Origin: Mycobacterium gordonae
GTDB taxonomy: Bacteria; Actinomycetota; Actinomycetes; Mycobacteriales; Mycobacteriaceae
Assembly: GCF_001417955.2 (NCBI RefSeq)
Contig: NZ_LKTM01000079.1
Span: 24,147 to 88,146, forward strand
Direction of reading: 5' to 3'
Length of the DNA: 64,000 nucleotides
Shown here: positions 11,335-20,055 of the stretch, one piece after another
Numbering within the stretch: position 1 is the first letter of the stretch
How the letters are laid out: every line of letters starts with the position of its first letter
Translations under genes and position numbers: made by a program
The notes under the pieces: generated by a model
Database searches by the model: none
What the model saw: only the letters and a program-made list of their open reading frames with translations
What the model was told of the DNA's origin: nothing

Positions 11335-11436
11335 GAACACGACTGTACGAGCCGCGGCGGTGTCATCGTTAGTGGCGCAGCAGACACCGATCCCACGATT
11401 TCGGCCATGTCGGGCCGCGACCGTAACGTGGGCGCC

Positions 11437-11862
11437 ATGACAAACGACCTCAACCACCGCGTGGCCGGCTTGTCGCCGGCAGTTCTGAGCCTGTTCCGGT
11501 TGGTCTACGGCTTCCTCTTCGCCGGCTACGGCTCGATGATTCTCTTCGACTGGCCGGTCCCATCCGGGCAACCCGTCGGGGTCGGGGACTGGCCGGGCTG
11601 GTACGCCGGCGTGATCGAACTGGTCACCGGGTTGCTGATCGCTGCGGGACTGTTCACCCGTATCGCTGCCTTCGTGGCCTCCGGCCAGATGGCGGTCGCG
11701 TACTTCTGGATGCATCAACCGCTGGCGCTCTGGCCGATCAGCAATCCACCCGACGGCAACGGGGGAACTCCGGCAATATTGTTCTGCTTCGGCTTCCTGC
11801 TGCTGGTTTTCACAGGGCCCGGTCGGTACGCGCTGGGCGGTAGTCGGTTGCGGCTCAGATGA
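11437..11862 (+). CDS. DoxX-family membrane protein
   Basis: A 141-residue four-helix membrane protein. The first helix LSLFRLVYGFLFAGYGSMIL and the segment YAGVIELVTGLLIAAGLFTR are DoxX hallmarks. Mycobacterial DoxX proteins have been linked to membrane oxidoreductase complexes in oxidative stress, but the role of this copy is unknown. The end overlaps the convergent LppU-like gene by 8 bp. Confidence 0.85.
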   Translation: MTNDLNHRVAGLSPAVLSLFRLVYGFLFAGYGSMILFDWPVPSGQPVGVGDWPGWYAGVIELVTGLLIAAGLFTRIAAFVASGQMAVAYFWMHQPLALWPISNPPDGNGGTPAILFCFGFLLLVFTGPGRYALGGSRLRLR

Positions 11863-12577
11863 TTCCGCTGACGCGTTCGCTGCAGTAGGTCCGTTTGGGC
11901 TGAGGGAATGTGACCGTGCGCGCCCCCGATGGGCAGGCCGATGTGTCGACGGTGTTGTCCAGCCGCGTGGTGATCCGCACCACGGTGCCGCCGGCGCCGC
12001 AGCTCACCGCGCGTATCGTCTCGCCGTTGTGATCGGACGAATAGCAATGGCTGACAAGCAGATTGGGTATGAAGCAGCGTCGCAAACCGTCGTGCTCGAC
12101 GGATAGGTAGGAGCTGCTGTCGAGCTTGCCGTCCGGACAGTTGCCCCTGGAGTCCACCTTTGCGGCGTATTCGAGCACCGCCTCGGGATTGCCGCAACTC
12201 TTGGACTTCCAGCGCTGCTTGTCCAGGATTTCGTTGGTGAAACAGTCGCCCACCGCCAGTCGGGTGCTCCGGCCGGCGGCCAGGGCCACCGTACCGACGA
12301 CGCCGAGGGCGCTCACGGCGAGCAACACGACACCCGCGACGATCAGGCCTGCGCCCGACTTGTGGGGTGGAGGCGGCAACGGCGGGTAGCCGCCACCGGG
12401 GTAGCCCGGGAATGCGGGCGGGTACCCGCCCGGATAGCCGGGCAGGTGGCCCGGCGGGAACTGGGCCTGAATGCGCCGCGCCGAACGCCTCCGCAACCCG
12501 ATGATCAGCAGCGTCACTCCCATGGCGGTGCAGACGAATGCGCCGAGGACCCCCGCCGCCAACACCGCTCCCTGCAT
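11855..12577 (-). CDS. LppU/SCO3897-like membrane-anchored exported protein
   Basis: About 240 residues: an N-terminal membrane helix (GVLGAFVCTAMGVTLLIIGL), a Pro/Gly/Tyr-rich linker, a second helix (GLIVAGVVLLAVSALGVVG), and an extracytoplasmic domain beginning LAVGDCFTNEILDKQ with six cysteines. The VGDCF opening and Cys pattern match the LppU-like family of unknown function. The start ATG overlaps the stop of the upstream SDR by one base (TAATG), implying coupled translation. Confidence 0.7.
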   Translation of the reverse strand: MQGAVLAAGVLGAFVCTAMGVTLLIIGLRRRSARRIQAQFPPGHLPGYPGGYPPAFPGYPGGGYPPLPPPPHKSGAGLIVAGVVLLAVSALGVVGTVALAAGRSTRLAVGDCFTNEILDKQRWKSKSCGNPEAVLEYAAKVDSRGNCPDGKLDSSSYLSVEHDGLRRCFIPNLLVSHCYSSDHNGETIRAVSCGAGGTVVRITTRLDNTVDTSACPSGARTVTFPQPKRTYCSERVSGII

Positions 12578-13407
12578 TAGTTGTCCAGATTGGTGCTGGT
12601 AGTGAACTCTTCCCACGCCGATATCTCGGCCGCTCTGCGTTCGGCGATGTGGCGGTAGGAGAACAGGGCATCCTCGCCGAGCAGCAGGAAGGCGGGGGGC
12701 TCGTCGGACTCGACTGCGGTGATGATCACCCCGGCCGCCTTGGCGGGGTCACCGGCCTGACTGCCGTGCATGGTGTCGTTCTCGATCCGGCGGCGCCCGG
12801 CGGTGTCGGCGTAATCGTCGATGACGGAAGAGGATTGGGTCAGCGAACGCCCGGCGAAATCCGTTCGGAAAGCGCCGGGTTCGACGACGGTGACCGAAAT
12901 GCCCAGCGGCGCAAGCTCACCGTGCAATGCCCCGCTCATGCCCTCCACGGCCGCCTTGGCGGCCGAGTAGTAACCCGATCCGACCGGCGTCAGCTGCACG
13001 CCGATCGAGGAGATGTTCACGATCGCACCGGAGCGGCGCTCCCGCATGCCCGGTAGCACCGCCTTGATCATGGCGACGGCGCCGAAGAAGTGGGTTTCGA
13101 ACAGGGCGCGCACATCTTTGTCGTCACCTTCTTCGATGGCGGCGCGATATCCGTAGCCGGCGTTGTTCACCAGGACGTCGATGCCGTCGAACCGATCCTG
13201 TGCCTGCTGGACGGCCGCGCCGACCTGTTCGGCGTCGGTGACATCGAGGGCCACGGCCAGCGTGCGCTCGGATGCGGTGTCAGCCAGGTCGGCGATTTTC
13301 GCGACGTCGCGTGCGGTGACGACGACATTGTGGCCGGCGTCGATTACCGCCTCGGCGAGAGCGCGGCCGAGGCCGGTCGAACAACCCGTGATGAGCCAGG
13401 TGGACAT
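12577..13407 (-). CDS. Short-chain dehydrogenase/reductase
   Basis: A 276-residue classical SDR. NAD(P)-binding motif TGCSTGLGRALA is at residues 7-18, NNAG is near residue 87, and the catalytic triad is Ser in VNISSIG with YYSAAKAA. It oxidises or reduces a carbonyl or alcohol substrate that cannot be named. It leads directly into the LppU-like gene. Confidence 0.92.
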   Translation of the reverse strand: MSTWLITGCSTGLGRALAEAVIDAGHNVVVTARDVAKIADLADTASERTLAVALDVTDAEQVGAAVQQAQDRFDGIDVLVNNAGYGYRAAIEEGDDKDVRALFETHFFGAVAMIKAVLPGMRERRSGAIVNISSIGVQLTPVGSGYYSAAKAAVEGMSGALHGELAPLGISVTVVEPGAFRTDFAGRSLTQSSSVIDDYADTAGRRRIENDTMHGSQAGDPAKAAGVIITAVESDEPPAFLLLGEDALFSYRHIAERRAAEISAWEEFTTSTNLDN

Positions 13408-13480
13408 CGGCGACCTTCCTTCCGGTCAGAGGCGTTAAAGCCAGCAGGCGGAACGGAATTCGCGACGTGTCTCGGTCAGC

Positions 13481-13744
13481 CTAGAATCCCATCTTCTGGC
13501 ACTTGACGTGTTGGTTCTGACAGTACATTCCGCTGCCGGTCCACTCCTTGGGCCCGGCGCCGTGCTGTGTGGAGTCCCGGTCGCGGGGATCGAGAGTCAA
13601 TCCCGGAACGATTACGAGCAGGTCGTCGATGATCTGGGGCGCCGCGTCGTCCGGATCGGCGCGGGCGACGCCGGCGCTGCCCGCCAGGGCCGACATCGCG
13701 ATCAGGACGGCCAACAGGGCGGTAGCGAACCTGTGACGTGTCAT
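13481..13744 (-). CDS. Small secreted protein
   Basis: Eighty-seven residues with a classical signal peptide (TALLAVLIAMSALAGSAGVARA, cleaved at ARA-DP), leaving a mature protein of about 57 residues with two cysteines (MYCQNQHVKCQ) that could form one disulphide. No family is recognised. It is divergent from the MspA-family porin gene, sharing a 170-bp intergenic region. Confidence 0.65.
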   Translation of the reverse strand: MTRHRFATALLAVLIAMSALAGSAGVARADPDDAAPQIIDDLLVIVPGLTLDPRDRDSTQHGAGPKEWTGSGMYCQNQHVKCQKMGF

Positions 13745-13916
13745 GGTCGCCCTCCCTGCCGATTGGCGCGAACGGTCAACTGCGGAGTCTACTCGCGACA
13801 CGGTTTGTCCAGCCTCCCGTCTTTGCATCGCGAACCAGCTACAAACGCGCAACAACTTCGAGTTGCGGCCTCGCGCAAACCCGGACTGAGATCCCGCCGT
13901 GCCTAGCGTGTAGGCC

Positions 13917-14618
13917 GTGATGCCGATTTCCGCGGTTGTTCGCCGGGCTGCGGTATTCGCTGTGTGCCTTCTGTTGGTGACGCCCGCCGCCGCGGCGACT
14001 GCGCAGCCCGGCGCCGAACCGGTGTCGGGCACGGGGTCACCGGCCGACGGTGTCCTGCCGCCCGGCACACCCGCGCGGGTCAACACCCCCGATGGCTGGA
14101 CGCTGGCCCTCGGTGCGAAAGACGAGAAACAGGTTCCCGTCGCGCCGCTGACCACTGCGGCGTCGTCGCGCGAATACCTGTCCAGCGGAGTGTTCGTCGC
14201 GTCGTTGCAGGGTCCGGAACCGCCGCACGGCATCCTGGAAGTCGGCTATGAAATCGGCTGCGGCATCGACATGAGCACCGCCAACGGCGTCACCATGGCC
14301 AACGGCGGCGGTATCGCCCCGTCGCTCGGCGCGGAGTTGCCGCTGGGGCCGGGCCAGCCACCGGTGCTGCTGCCGCTGATCACCGGCTCGTACAACGGGG
14401 TGGTGAGCGTGGGCATGAAGCCCGGCTTCGTCGTCGTGGTGCCGGTCGTGCGAAAAGAGTTCAAAGGCCCGAACCCCTGGATCATGATCAGCGACTTCCA
14501 CATCAAGATCGACGGATGCGTGGGACAGTCGTTCATCCGCTCGTACTCGACCTTGACCCGCATCACCGATGAATCTGACGTGGTGGTGTCCTACGTCGGC
14601 ACAACCAAGGCCGTCTGA
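13917..14618 (+). CDS. MspA-family porin-like secreted protein
   Basis: About 233 residues with a signal peptide (AAVFAVCLLLVTPAAAATAQ). The mature part has MspA-family features: TPDGWTLAL at the start, a SREYLSSGVF segment corresponding to the MspA REWFHSG element, and GILEVGYEIGCGID. Two cysteines are present, unlike classical MspA. TAGCGT lies 7 bases before GTG 13917, so translation is probably leaderless. It may form an outer-membrane pore or be a non-pore relative. Confidence 0.78.
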   Translation: MMPISAVVRRAAVFAVCLLLVTPAAAATAQPGAEPVSGTGSPADGVLPPGTPARVNTPDGWTLALGAKDEKQVPVAPLTTAASSREYLSSGVFVASLQGPEPPHGILEVGYEIGCGIDMSTANGVTMANGGGIAPSLGAELPLGPGQPPVLLPLITGSYNGVVSVGMKPGFVVVVPVVRKEFKGPNPWIMISDFHIKIDGCVGQSFIRSYSTLTRITDESDVVVSYVGTTKAV

Positions 14619-14625
14619 CCGGGTC

Positions 14626-15291
14626 TCAGCCCGTGAACGCCGGGCCGTCGAAACGTTCCCGGGTGACGAACTCCGCGACCGGACGGCGGCGCAGTTTCGT
14701 CAGCTGGCGCGGTGGCTTTCCGAGCGGCACCAGCGCCGCGACCGCGTGCGAACCCGGAATTTCCAGCAGCTCGCGGACCGCGTCTTCGCGTGGAATCGCC
14801 ATTGTCGTGATGGTGCCGCCATAGCCTTCGTAGCGGGCGGCCAGCAGGATGCTCCACACCAGCGGGTACACCGAGGCTCCGCCGGCGAGTCCGGCGCGGT
14901 TCAACTCCTGATCCAAGGCGGCCACCACGTTCAGGTCGACGGAGACGACCAGGACGACGGGAGCGTTGACCATCGGCGCAATGAACGTCTCGGGAACCTC
15001 GGTGTCATCGATGACGTCTTGCGGCACCGCGGTGGGATGCACCGGATTCCAAGGGTTTTCACCGGCGGTCAGCTGGGCGAAATAGCGACGGGCGGCGGGT
15101 GCCCCCAGTTCCGCGAGTCGCCGGCGGGTACCGGCGTCGCGCACCACCGTGATGTGCGCGCCCTGCCGGTTGCCACCGCTGGGAGCGAACCTGGCGTTGT
15201 CGAGGATGCGGTACAGGACGGCGTCGGGCAGTGGGTCATCGGTGAATTCCCTTGCGGCGAAGGTGCTTCGCAGGACGTCATAGAACTCCAT
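14626..15291 (-). CDS. Nitroreductase-family FMN oxidoreductase
   Basis: A 221-residue nitroreductase fold. FMN-binding motifs are RSTFAAREFTDDPLP and RFAPSGGNRQGAHI near the N-terminus and AARYEGYGGTITTM towards the C-terminus. Enzymes of this family use NAD(P)H to reduce nitro groups, enones or flavins. The start overlaps the stop of the upstream Hsp70-like gene by 14 bp, so the pair is coupled. Confidence 0.88.
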   Translation of the reverse strand: MEFYDVLRSTFAAREFTDDPLPDAVLYRILDNARFAPSGGNRQGAHITVVRDAGTRRRLAELGAPAARRYFAQLTAGENPWNPVHPTAVPQDVIDDTEVPETFIAPMVNAPVVLVVSVDLNVVAALDQELNRAGLAGGASVYPLVWSILLAARYEGYGGTITTMAIPREDAVRELLEIPGSHAVAALVPLGKPPRQLTKLRRRPVAEFVTRERFDGPAFTG

Positions 15292-16807
15292 GGCCCCGCC
15301 GTTCCAGCCGGAAGGTGCGTTGGATGCCGGTCGGCTCGGTGGTGAGGGTGACTTCCACCGCGCCGGTAGGGCCCACGGTGTAGATCTCCTCGACGTCGGG
15401 CCCCTCCTGCCAGCGGCCCACCGGCTGGCGCCGCAGATCGTCCCGGTCGGTCAGCGCCGGGTCGAACGGGAACAGGACCGGATCGTAGGGCGTGACGTCG
15501 CCGTCGGGGCGCCCGTCGACCACGCGGCTGCACTCGACGAACCGGAAGTGCCCGATGTTGTGCGCCGCCCGGTACTTTCGGCTGACGACCAGCGGTGTGC
15601 GTCCGTCGGCGGGCAGCGCGGCGTCTTTGGGCACGATCGGGTCGAAGACCACGTCGGCGCCGGCCTGCGCCTCCCGGAAAACCCCAAAATGCCGCGAAAA
15701 GCGTTCGGAGAGAACGAAACCCGACTCCGTGTCCAAGAAGACGGCAAGTCCGATGGCGGTCGCGGCGAACGGGTGCGGTGAGCGCTTGACCCGCTTGTCG
15801 CCGAAGCTCGCGCGCAGCATCCGCGACACGATCGGGAAGCTGCCCGCGCCACCCACCACGTAGATACCCGCCACCTCCGACCACGGGACGTCTCTGCCGT
15901 CACCGACCGGGTCGTGCAGGACGCGCGAAAGAAGCTCCGTCGTCTTGTCGACGAGCGGTGCACACGCGGCGTACACATCGTCGATCGGGCAGGAGAACGG
16001 CGGGCGGTCAGCGCCGTCGATGACGGTCAGGTCCACCAGGAAGCGCCGGGTCTGCGGACCGACCGCCTCCTTGCGGGTGGCGCACTCCTCTACGAGCAGT
16101 TCGTAGGGTGCGCCCCGCACGCCGGGCAGTTGTGAGTCGGCAAGCACCAACTGCGCGATCGCGTCGTCGAAGTCGTCACCGCCGAGTCGTTGAATTCCCT
16201 CGCTGACCACGACTTCGTTGACGTGCCCGGCCATTTTCAGCAGCGAGGCGTCGAACGTGCCACCGCCCAGGTCGTAAATCAGCACGTACTCGCGTTTGGC
16301 GGTGATCGTGGAGCGGTACCGGTGGGCGTATTCCAGTCCCGCGGCGGACGGCTCGTTCAGCAGCGCGACGACCTCGAACCCCGCCGCGGCGAAGGCATCC
16401 AGGGTCATAAAGCGTTGGGCGCTAGACGAATTGGCGGGCACGCTGACGGCCGCCTGGACGGCCTCACCGCTGGCGGCGCCGGCATTCGAGCGCTCGATGA
16501 GATCGCTTTTCAGCTGGGCCAGAAACCCGGTGAGCAGATCGGCCAACCGGTATTCACGGCCCGCCAGCCGCACCATGGTCTGCGGCCCGGCGTCGTTGAG
16601 CAGACGCTTGAACGACCTGAGCACCTCCCAGCCGGGTTCGTGGCGCACCGCCGCCGCGTCCAGGCCGTAACGCAACTCGCCGCCGGGATCGGCCGCTATG
16701 ACCGACGGCCACGTGTCGACGCCGTCGTAGGAGACGACCGGGTAATTGCCCCGGTCGACGATCGCTGCGACGGTGTGGGTGGTGCCGAAGTCGATACCGA
16801 CTCTCAT
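15278..16807 (-). CDS. Hsp70-family ATPase lacking a full substrate-binding domain
   Basis: About 509 residues. The Hsp70/actin ATPase is complete: phosphate-1 loop GIDFGTTHT, phosphate-2 DLGGGTFDASLL, and adenosine motif VVGGAGSFPIVSRML. The C-terminal 150 residues are shorter than and unlike the DnaK peptide-binding domain and lid. Such variants are common in actinobacteria with no defined client. I start at ATG 16807 (MRVGIDFG). It is divergent from the mce operon. Confidence 0.88.
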   Translation of the reverse strand: MRVGIDFGTTHTVAAIVDRGNYPVVSYDGVDTWPSVIAADPGGELRYGLDAAAVRHEPGWEVLRSFKRLLNDAGPQTMVRLAGREYRLADLLTGFLAQLKSDLIERSNAGAASGEAVQAAVSVPANSSSAQRFMTLDAFAAAGFEVVALLNEPSAAGLEYAHRYRSTITAKREYVLIYDLGGGTFDASLLKMAGHVNEVVVSEGIQRLGGDDFDDAIAQLVLADSQLPGVRGAPYELLVEECATRKEAVGPQTRRFLVDLTVIDGADRPPFSCPIDDVYAACAPLVDKTTELLSRVLHDPVGDGRDVPWSEVAGIYVVGGAGSFPIVSRMLRASFGDKRVKRSPHPFAATAIGLAVFLDTESGFVLSERFSRHFGVFREAQAGADVVFDPIVPKDAALPADGRTPLVVSRKYRAAHNIGHFRFVECSRVVDGRPDGDVTPYDPVLFPFDPALTDRDDLRRQPVGRWQEGPDVEEIYTVGPTGAVEVTLTTEPTGIQRTFRLERRGHGVL

Positions 16808-16949
16808 TCCGCACAATTCTAGGGCCCGGCAAGGCAGTTCGGCACCACCCCGCCACCAGCGCGCCGCGGCCGGTGCGATGACGCGGCGCCGAATCGTTCC
16901 TGGCCAGCCGATACGCAAGTGTTTTCGGGAACGTAAGTTGGCGACCTAA

Positions 16950-17005
16950 GTCCCTAGTGGGACGGCGTGCGCGTTGCGCAAGCTGAACCCGCCGGCATTG
17001 CGCAA
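16950..17005. promoter_or_regulatory. Palindromes upstream of the mce operon
   Basis: Three inverted repeats lie in the 215-bp region between the Hsp70-like and yrbE genes: GTCCC-TAGT-GGGAC at 16950-16963, and two perfect 8-bp palindromes TTGCGCAA at 16974-16981 and 16998-17005. The two TTGCGCAA copies are 24 bp apart, and the second ends 17 bp before the yrbE start. The pairing suggests a dimeric repressor site, but no protein is assigned. Confidence 0.5.
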
Positions 17006-17022
17006 AGTAGAGGAAGCCGCCG

Positions 17023-17796
17023 ATGGTTTCAGTTGAGTTGGAGAGGGTCACCAAGCCGCTGCGATCCGTCGGCGAATTCTTCGCGATGTCACTGGACACG
17101 TTCGTGGCCATGTTCAAGCTGCCGTTTCCATGGCGCGAATTCCTGCTGCAGAGCTGGTTCGTGGCACGGGTCTCACTGATTCCGACGCTGCTGCTGACCA
17201 TTCCGTTCACGGTGCTGGTGGTCTTCACCCTCAACATCCTGTTGGTGGAATTCGGTGCCGCCGACTTCTCCGGCACCGGCGCAGCGACCGCCTCAGTGAC
17301 CCAGATCGGCCCGGTGGTGACGGTTCTCGTCGTCGCCGGCACCGGGGCCACCGCCATGTGCGCCGACCTCGGTTCCCGCGCGATCCACGACGAGCTCAAC
17401 GCGTTACGGGTGATGGGCGTGGACCCGATTCGCCGGCTGGCGGCGCCCCGGGTGTTGGCCGCCACCGTTGTCGCGGTGTCCCTGGTGTCGCTGGTGACCC
17501 TGGTGGGTCTGGCCGGCTCCTTCGTCTTCTCGGTGTTCGTTCAGCACGTCACACCCGGGGCCTTCGCCGCCGGTCTGACACTGATCACCCACCTGCCCGA
17601 TCTGATCCTCGGCCTGGTCAAGGGTGCGCTGTTCGGGATGGCGGCGGCCCTGATCGCCTGCTACAAGGGCATTTCCGTGAGCAAGGGGCCGCAGGGCGTG
17701 GGCAATGCCGTCAACGAGACGGTCGTCTACTCTTTCATCGCCCTGTTCCTGATCAACATCGTCGCCACCGCGGTCTTCTACACGGGGCCGCAATGA
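17023..17796 (+). CDS. YrbE/MlaE-type permease, A subunit of mce operon
   Basis: A 257-residue MlaE-family permease that, with its partner, forms the inner-membrane part of an Mce lipid importer. Around five to six hydrophobic helices are visible. The conserved cytoplasmic loop HDELNALRVMGVDPIRRL corresponds to the EExDAL coupling motif that would contact the MceG ATPase, which is encoded elsewhere. The ATG at 17023 has AGAGGAAG upstream. The stop overlaps the next start by ATGA. Confidence 0.95.
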   Translation: MVSVELERVTKPLRSVGEFFAMSLDTFVAMFKLPFPWREFLLQSWFVARVSLIPTLLLTIPFTVLVVFTLNILLVEFGAADFSGTGAATASVTQIGPVVTVLVVAGTGATAMCADLGSRAIHDELNALRVMGVDPIRRLAAPRVLAATVVAVSLVSLVTLVGLAGSFVFSVFVQHVTPGAFAAGLTLITHLPDLILGLVKGALFGMAAALIACYKGISVSKGPQGVGNAVNETVVYSFIALFLINIVATAVFYTGPQ

Positions 17797-18596
17797 ACGT
17801 GGTGGCGAGCTGGAATCACGTTGGCGCCCAGGTGGCTTTCTACGCCCGGACATTCGCCGAGATGCGCACCGCCTTCCGGCGGTACGGCAGGGAGATGATA
17901 CGACTCGTCGCCCAGATGAGCATGGGCACCGGAGCGCTGGCAGTGATCGGCGGGACGGTGGTCATCGTCGGCTTCCTGACCCTCTCGACCGGAGCCGTGA
18001 TCGCCGTTCAGGGCTACAACCAGCTGTCGGGCATCGGCGTGGAAGCGATGACCGGCTTCATCTCCGCCTACGTCAACGTCCGGATCATCGCCCCGGCGGT
18101 GGCCGGTGTGGGCCTGGCCGCCACCATCGGGGCCGGCTCCACCGCGCAACTGGGGGCGATGAGCATCGCCGACGAAATCGACGCGCTGGAAGTCATGGCG
18201 GTCCGCTCGGTGGCCTACCTGGTCTCCACCCGGGTGGTGGCCGGTGTCGTCGTGGTCATCCCGCTGTACTGCGTGGCTGTGGTGTGCGCCTTTCAGGCCG
18301 CGCGATTCGGAACCACCAGGCTCTATGGACAGTCCACCGGCGTGTACGACCACTACTTCCACACCTTCCTCAACTCGATCGATCTGCTCTGGTCGTTCGT
18401 CACGGTGATCGTCGCGGCGATCGCAATCATGTTGGTGCACACCTATTACGGCTACACCGCACGCGGTGGTCCCGCCGGGGTGGGGGAGGCGGTGGGCCAC
18501 TCCGTGCGCACTTCGTTGATCGTGTTGACCCTTGTGGTGCTTGCGATTTCGCTGTCCGTCCACGGCCAGTCCGGTCACTTCAACTTGTCGGGCTAG
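17793..18596 (+). CDS. YrbE/MlaE-type permease, B subunit of mce operon
   Basis: A 267-residue second permease of the Mce importer. The coupling loop is DEIDALEVMAVRSVAYLV and the family signature GAGSTAQLGAMSIADEI precedes it. The start ATG overlaps the previous TGA (ATGA), giving translational coupling that keeps the two subunits equimolar. Confidence 0.95.
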   Translation: MNVVASWNHVGAQVAFYARTFAEMRTAFRRYGREMIRLVAQMSMGTGALAVIGGTVVIVGFLTLSTGAVIAVQGYNQLSGIGVEAMTGFISAYVNVRIIAPAVAGVGLAATIGAGSTAQLGAMSIADEIDALEVMAVRSVAYLVSTRVVAGVVVVIPLYCVAVVCAFQAARFGTTRLYGQSTGVYDHYFHTFLNSIDLLWSFVTVIVAAIAIMLVHTYYGYTARGGPAGVGEAVGHSVRTSLIVLTLVVLAISLSVHGQSGHFNLSG

Positions 18597-18615
18597 CGGG
18601 CGGATCGGAGTCGGC

Positions 18616-20037
18616 ATGCAGGAGCCGCGACCAGGGGGAATGCATCCCGCATGGTGGACCCTCATACTGCTCGTGTCGACGATCGGCGTCGTCGCGGCGA
18701 CCTCGGCGTTGTTCAGTGGGTCGTTCAAATCCTATGTTCCGGTCACCTTGATCTCGGACCGGGCCGGCCTGGTGATGGACCGCGGCGGCAAGGTCAAGAT
18801 GCGCGGCGTGCAAGTGGGCCGGGTCGGCGCCGTCAGCACCGGCAAAGACGAGGTGCGCCTGCGGCTGGACATCTACCCGGCAGAGATCAGGCACATCCCG
18901 GCGAACGTGCGGGCCCGCATCCGGGCGACCACGCTGTTCAGCGCCAAATATGTCGACCTGGTCTACCCCGGTGACCCCAGCGGCCGACACCTGGCCGCCG
19001 GCGCTGCGATCAGGGTCGACAGCGTCGGCACCGAGGTCAACACGATGTTCGCCAACCTGGTCAAGGTGCTCAGCCAGATCGACCCGGCCAAGCTGAACGG
19101 GGTGCTGTCGGCGCTGGCCGAAGGGCTGCGCGGACACGGGGCAGCCATCGGTCAGGGCGTCACCGATGCCAATGAGGTGCTCCGGGCGGTCAACCCGCGC
19201 GCGGAGACGATCCGCGGCGACACCCGGGCGGCCGGCAGCGTCGCTGACACGTATAGTGCTGCGGCACAGGACATTCTGCGAACGCTGGACACAGCCAGCG
19301 TCACCAGCTCGACCCTCTCCGACGCACCCGACCTGGATGCCTTGCTGACCAACGTCATCGGGCTGTCGCGCAGCGGAACCCAGGTTCTGGGAGCGAACCG
19401 GGACAACCTGATCAAAGCCGTGAACCTGCTGGAGCCCACCACCGGCCTGCTGATGAAGTACAACCCCGGACTGACGTGCATGCTGGTCGGCGCCAAGCTC
19501 GCCCTGGACACCGGCTACCTGGACGCGACCGGAGGCGCGAACGGTTACTCACTGGTCATCGACAGCACTCCGCTGTTCGGCGCCGATCAATACCGCTATC
19601 CGCAGAACCTGCCGATCGTCGGGGCCAAGGGCGGTCCGGGCGGTAAGCCGGGTTGCGGATCCCTGCCCGACGTAGCAGCGAATTGGCCGCTGCGCCAACT
19701 CATCACGGACACCGGCTGGGGAACCGGACTCGACATCCGGCCCAACCCCGGCATCGCGTTCCCCGCCTACGCCGACTACCTCCCGGTCACCCGCGGGATC
19801 CCCGAGCCGCCCAGCATCCGCTACCCGGGCGGCCCGGCGCCCGGACCGATCCCGTATCCCGGGGCACCGCCCTACGGCGCCGCGCAGTACGCCCCCGACG
19901 GAACTCCGCTCTACCCGGGCTTACCGCCGGCGCCCCCGCCGGGCGCACCGCGCGAACCCGGGCCCGCGCCACCGGGATCCGAACCGTTCGTGCCACCGGC
20001 GCCCGCTCAGGTGCAGCCCACCCCGAGCGGCCACTAG
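18616..20037 (+). CDS. MceA-type substrate-binding protein
   Basis: A 473-residue Mce protein. An N-terminal membrane anchor (TLILLVSTIGVVAATSALFSG) is followed by the MCE/MlaD domain (VTLISDRAGLVMDRGGKVKMRGVQVGRV, residues about 40-125), a long helical region, and a Pro/Gly-rich C-terminal tail from about residue 395. It is the first of six Mce subunits that form the periplasmic shuttle. The ATG at 18616 has GGAG five bases upstream. The mce type number cannot be fixed by eye. Confidence 0.93.
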   Translation: MQEPRPGGMHPAWWTLILLVSTIGVVAATSALFSGSFKSYVPVTLISDRAGLVMDRGGKVKMRGVQVGRVGAVSTGKDEVRLRLDIYPAEIRHIPANVRARIRATTLFSAKYVDLVYPGDPSGRHLAAGAAIRVDSVGTEVNTMFANLVKVLSQIDPAKLNGVLSALAEGLRGHGAAIGQGVTDANEVLRAVNPRAETIRGDTRAAGSVADTYSAAAQDILRTLDTASVTSSTLSDAPDLDALLTNVIGLSRSGTQVLGANRDNLIKAVNLLEPTTGLLMKYNPGLTCMLVGAKLALDTGYLDATGGANGYSLVIDSTPLFGADQYRYPQNLPIVGAKGGPGGKPGCGSLPDVAANWPLRQLITDTGWGTGLDIRPNPGIAFPAYADYLPVTRGIPEPPSIRYPGGPAPGPIPYPGAPPYGAAQYAPDGTPLYPGLPPAPPPGAPREPGPAPPGSEPFVPPAPAQVQPTPSGH

Positions 20038-20055
20038 TACCCAGGAGCAGACCAG

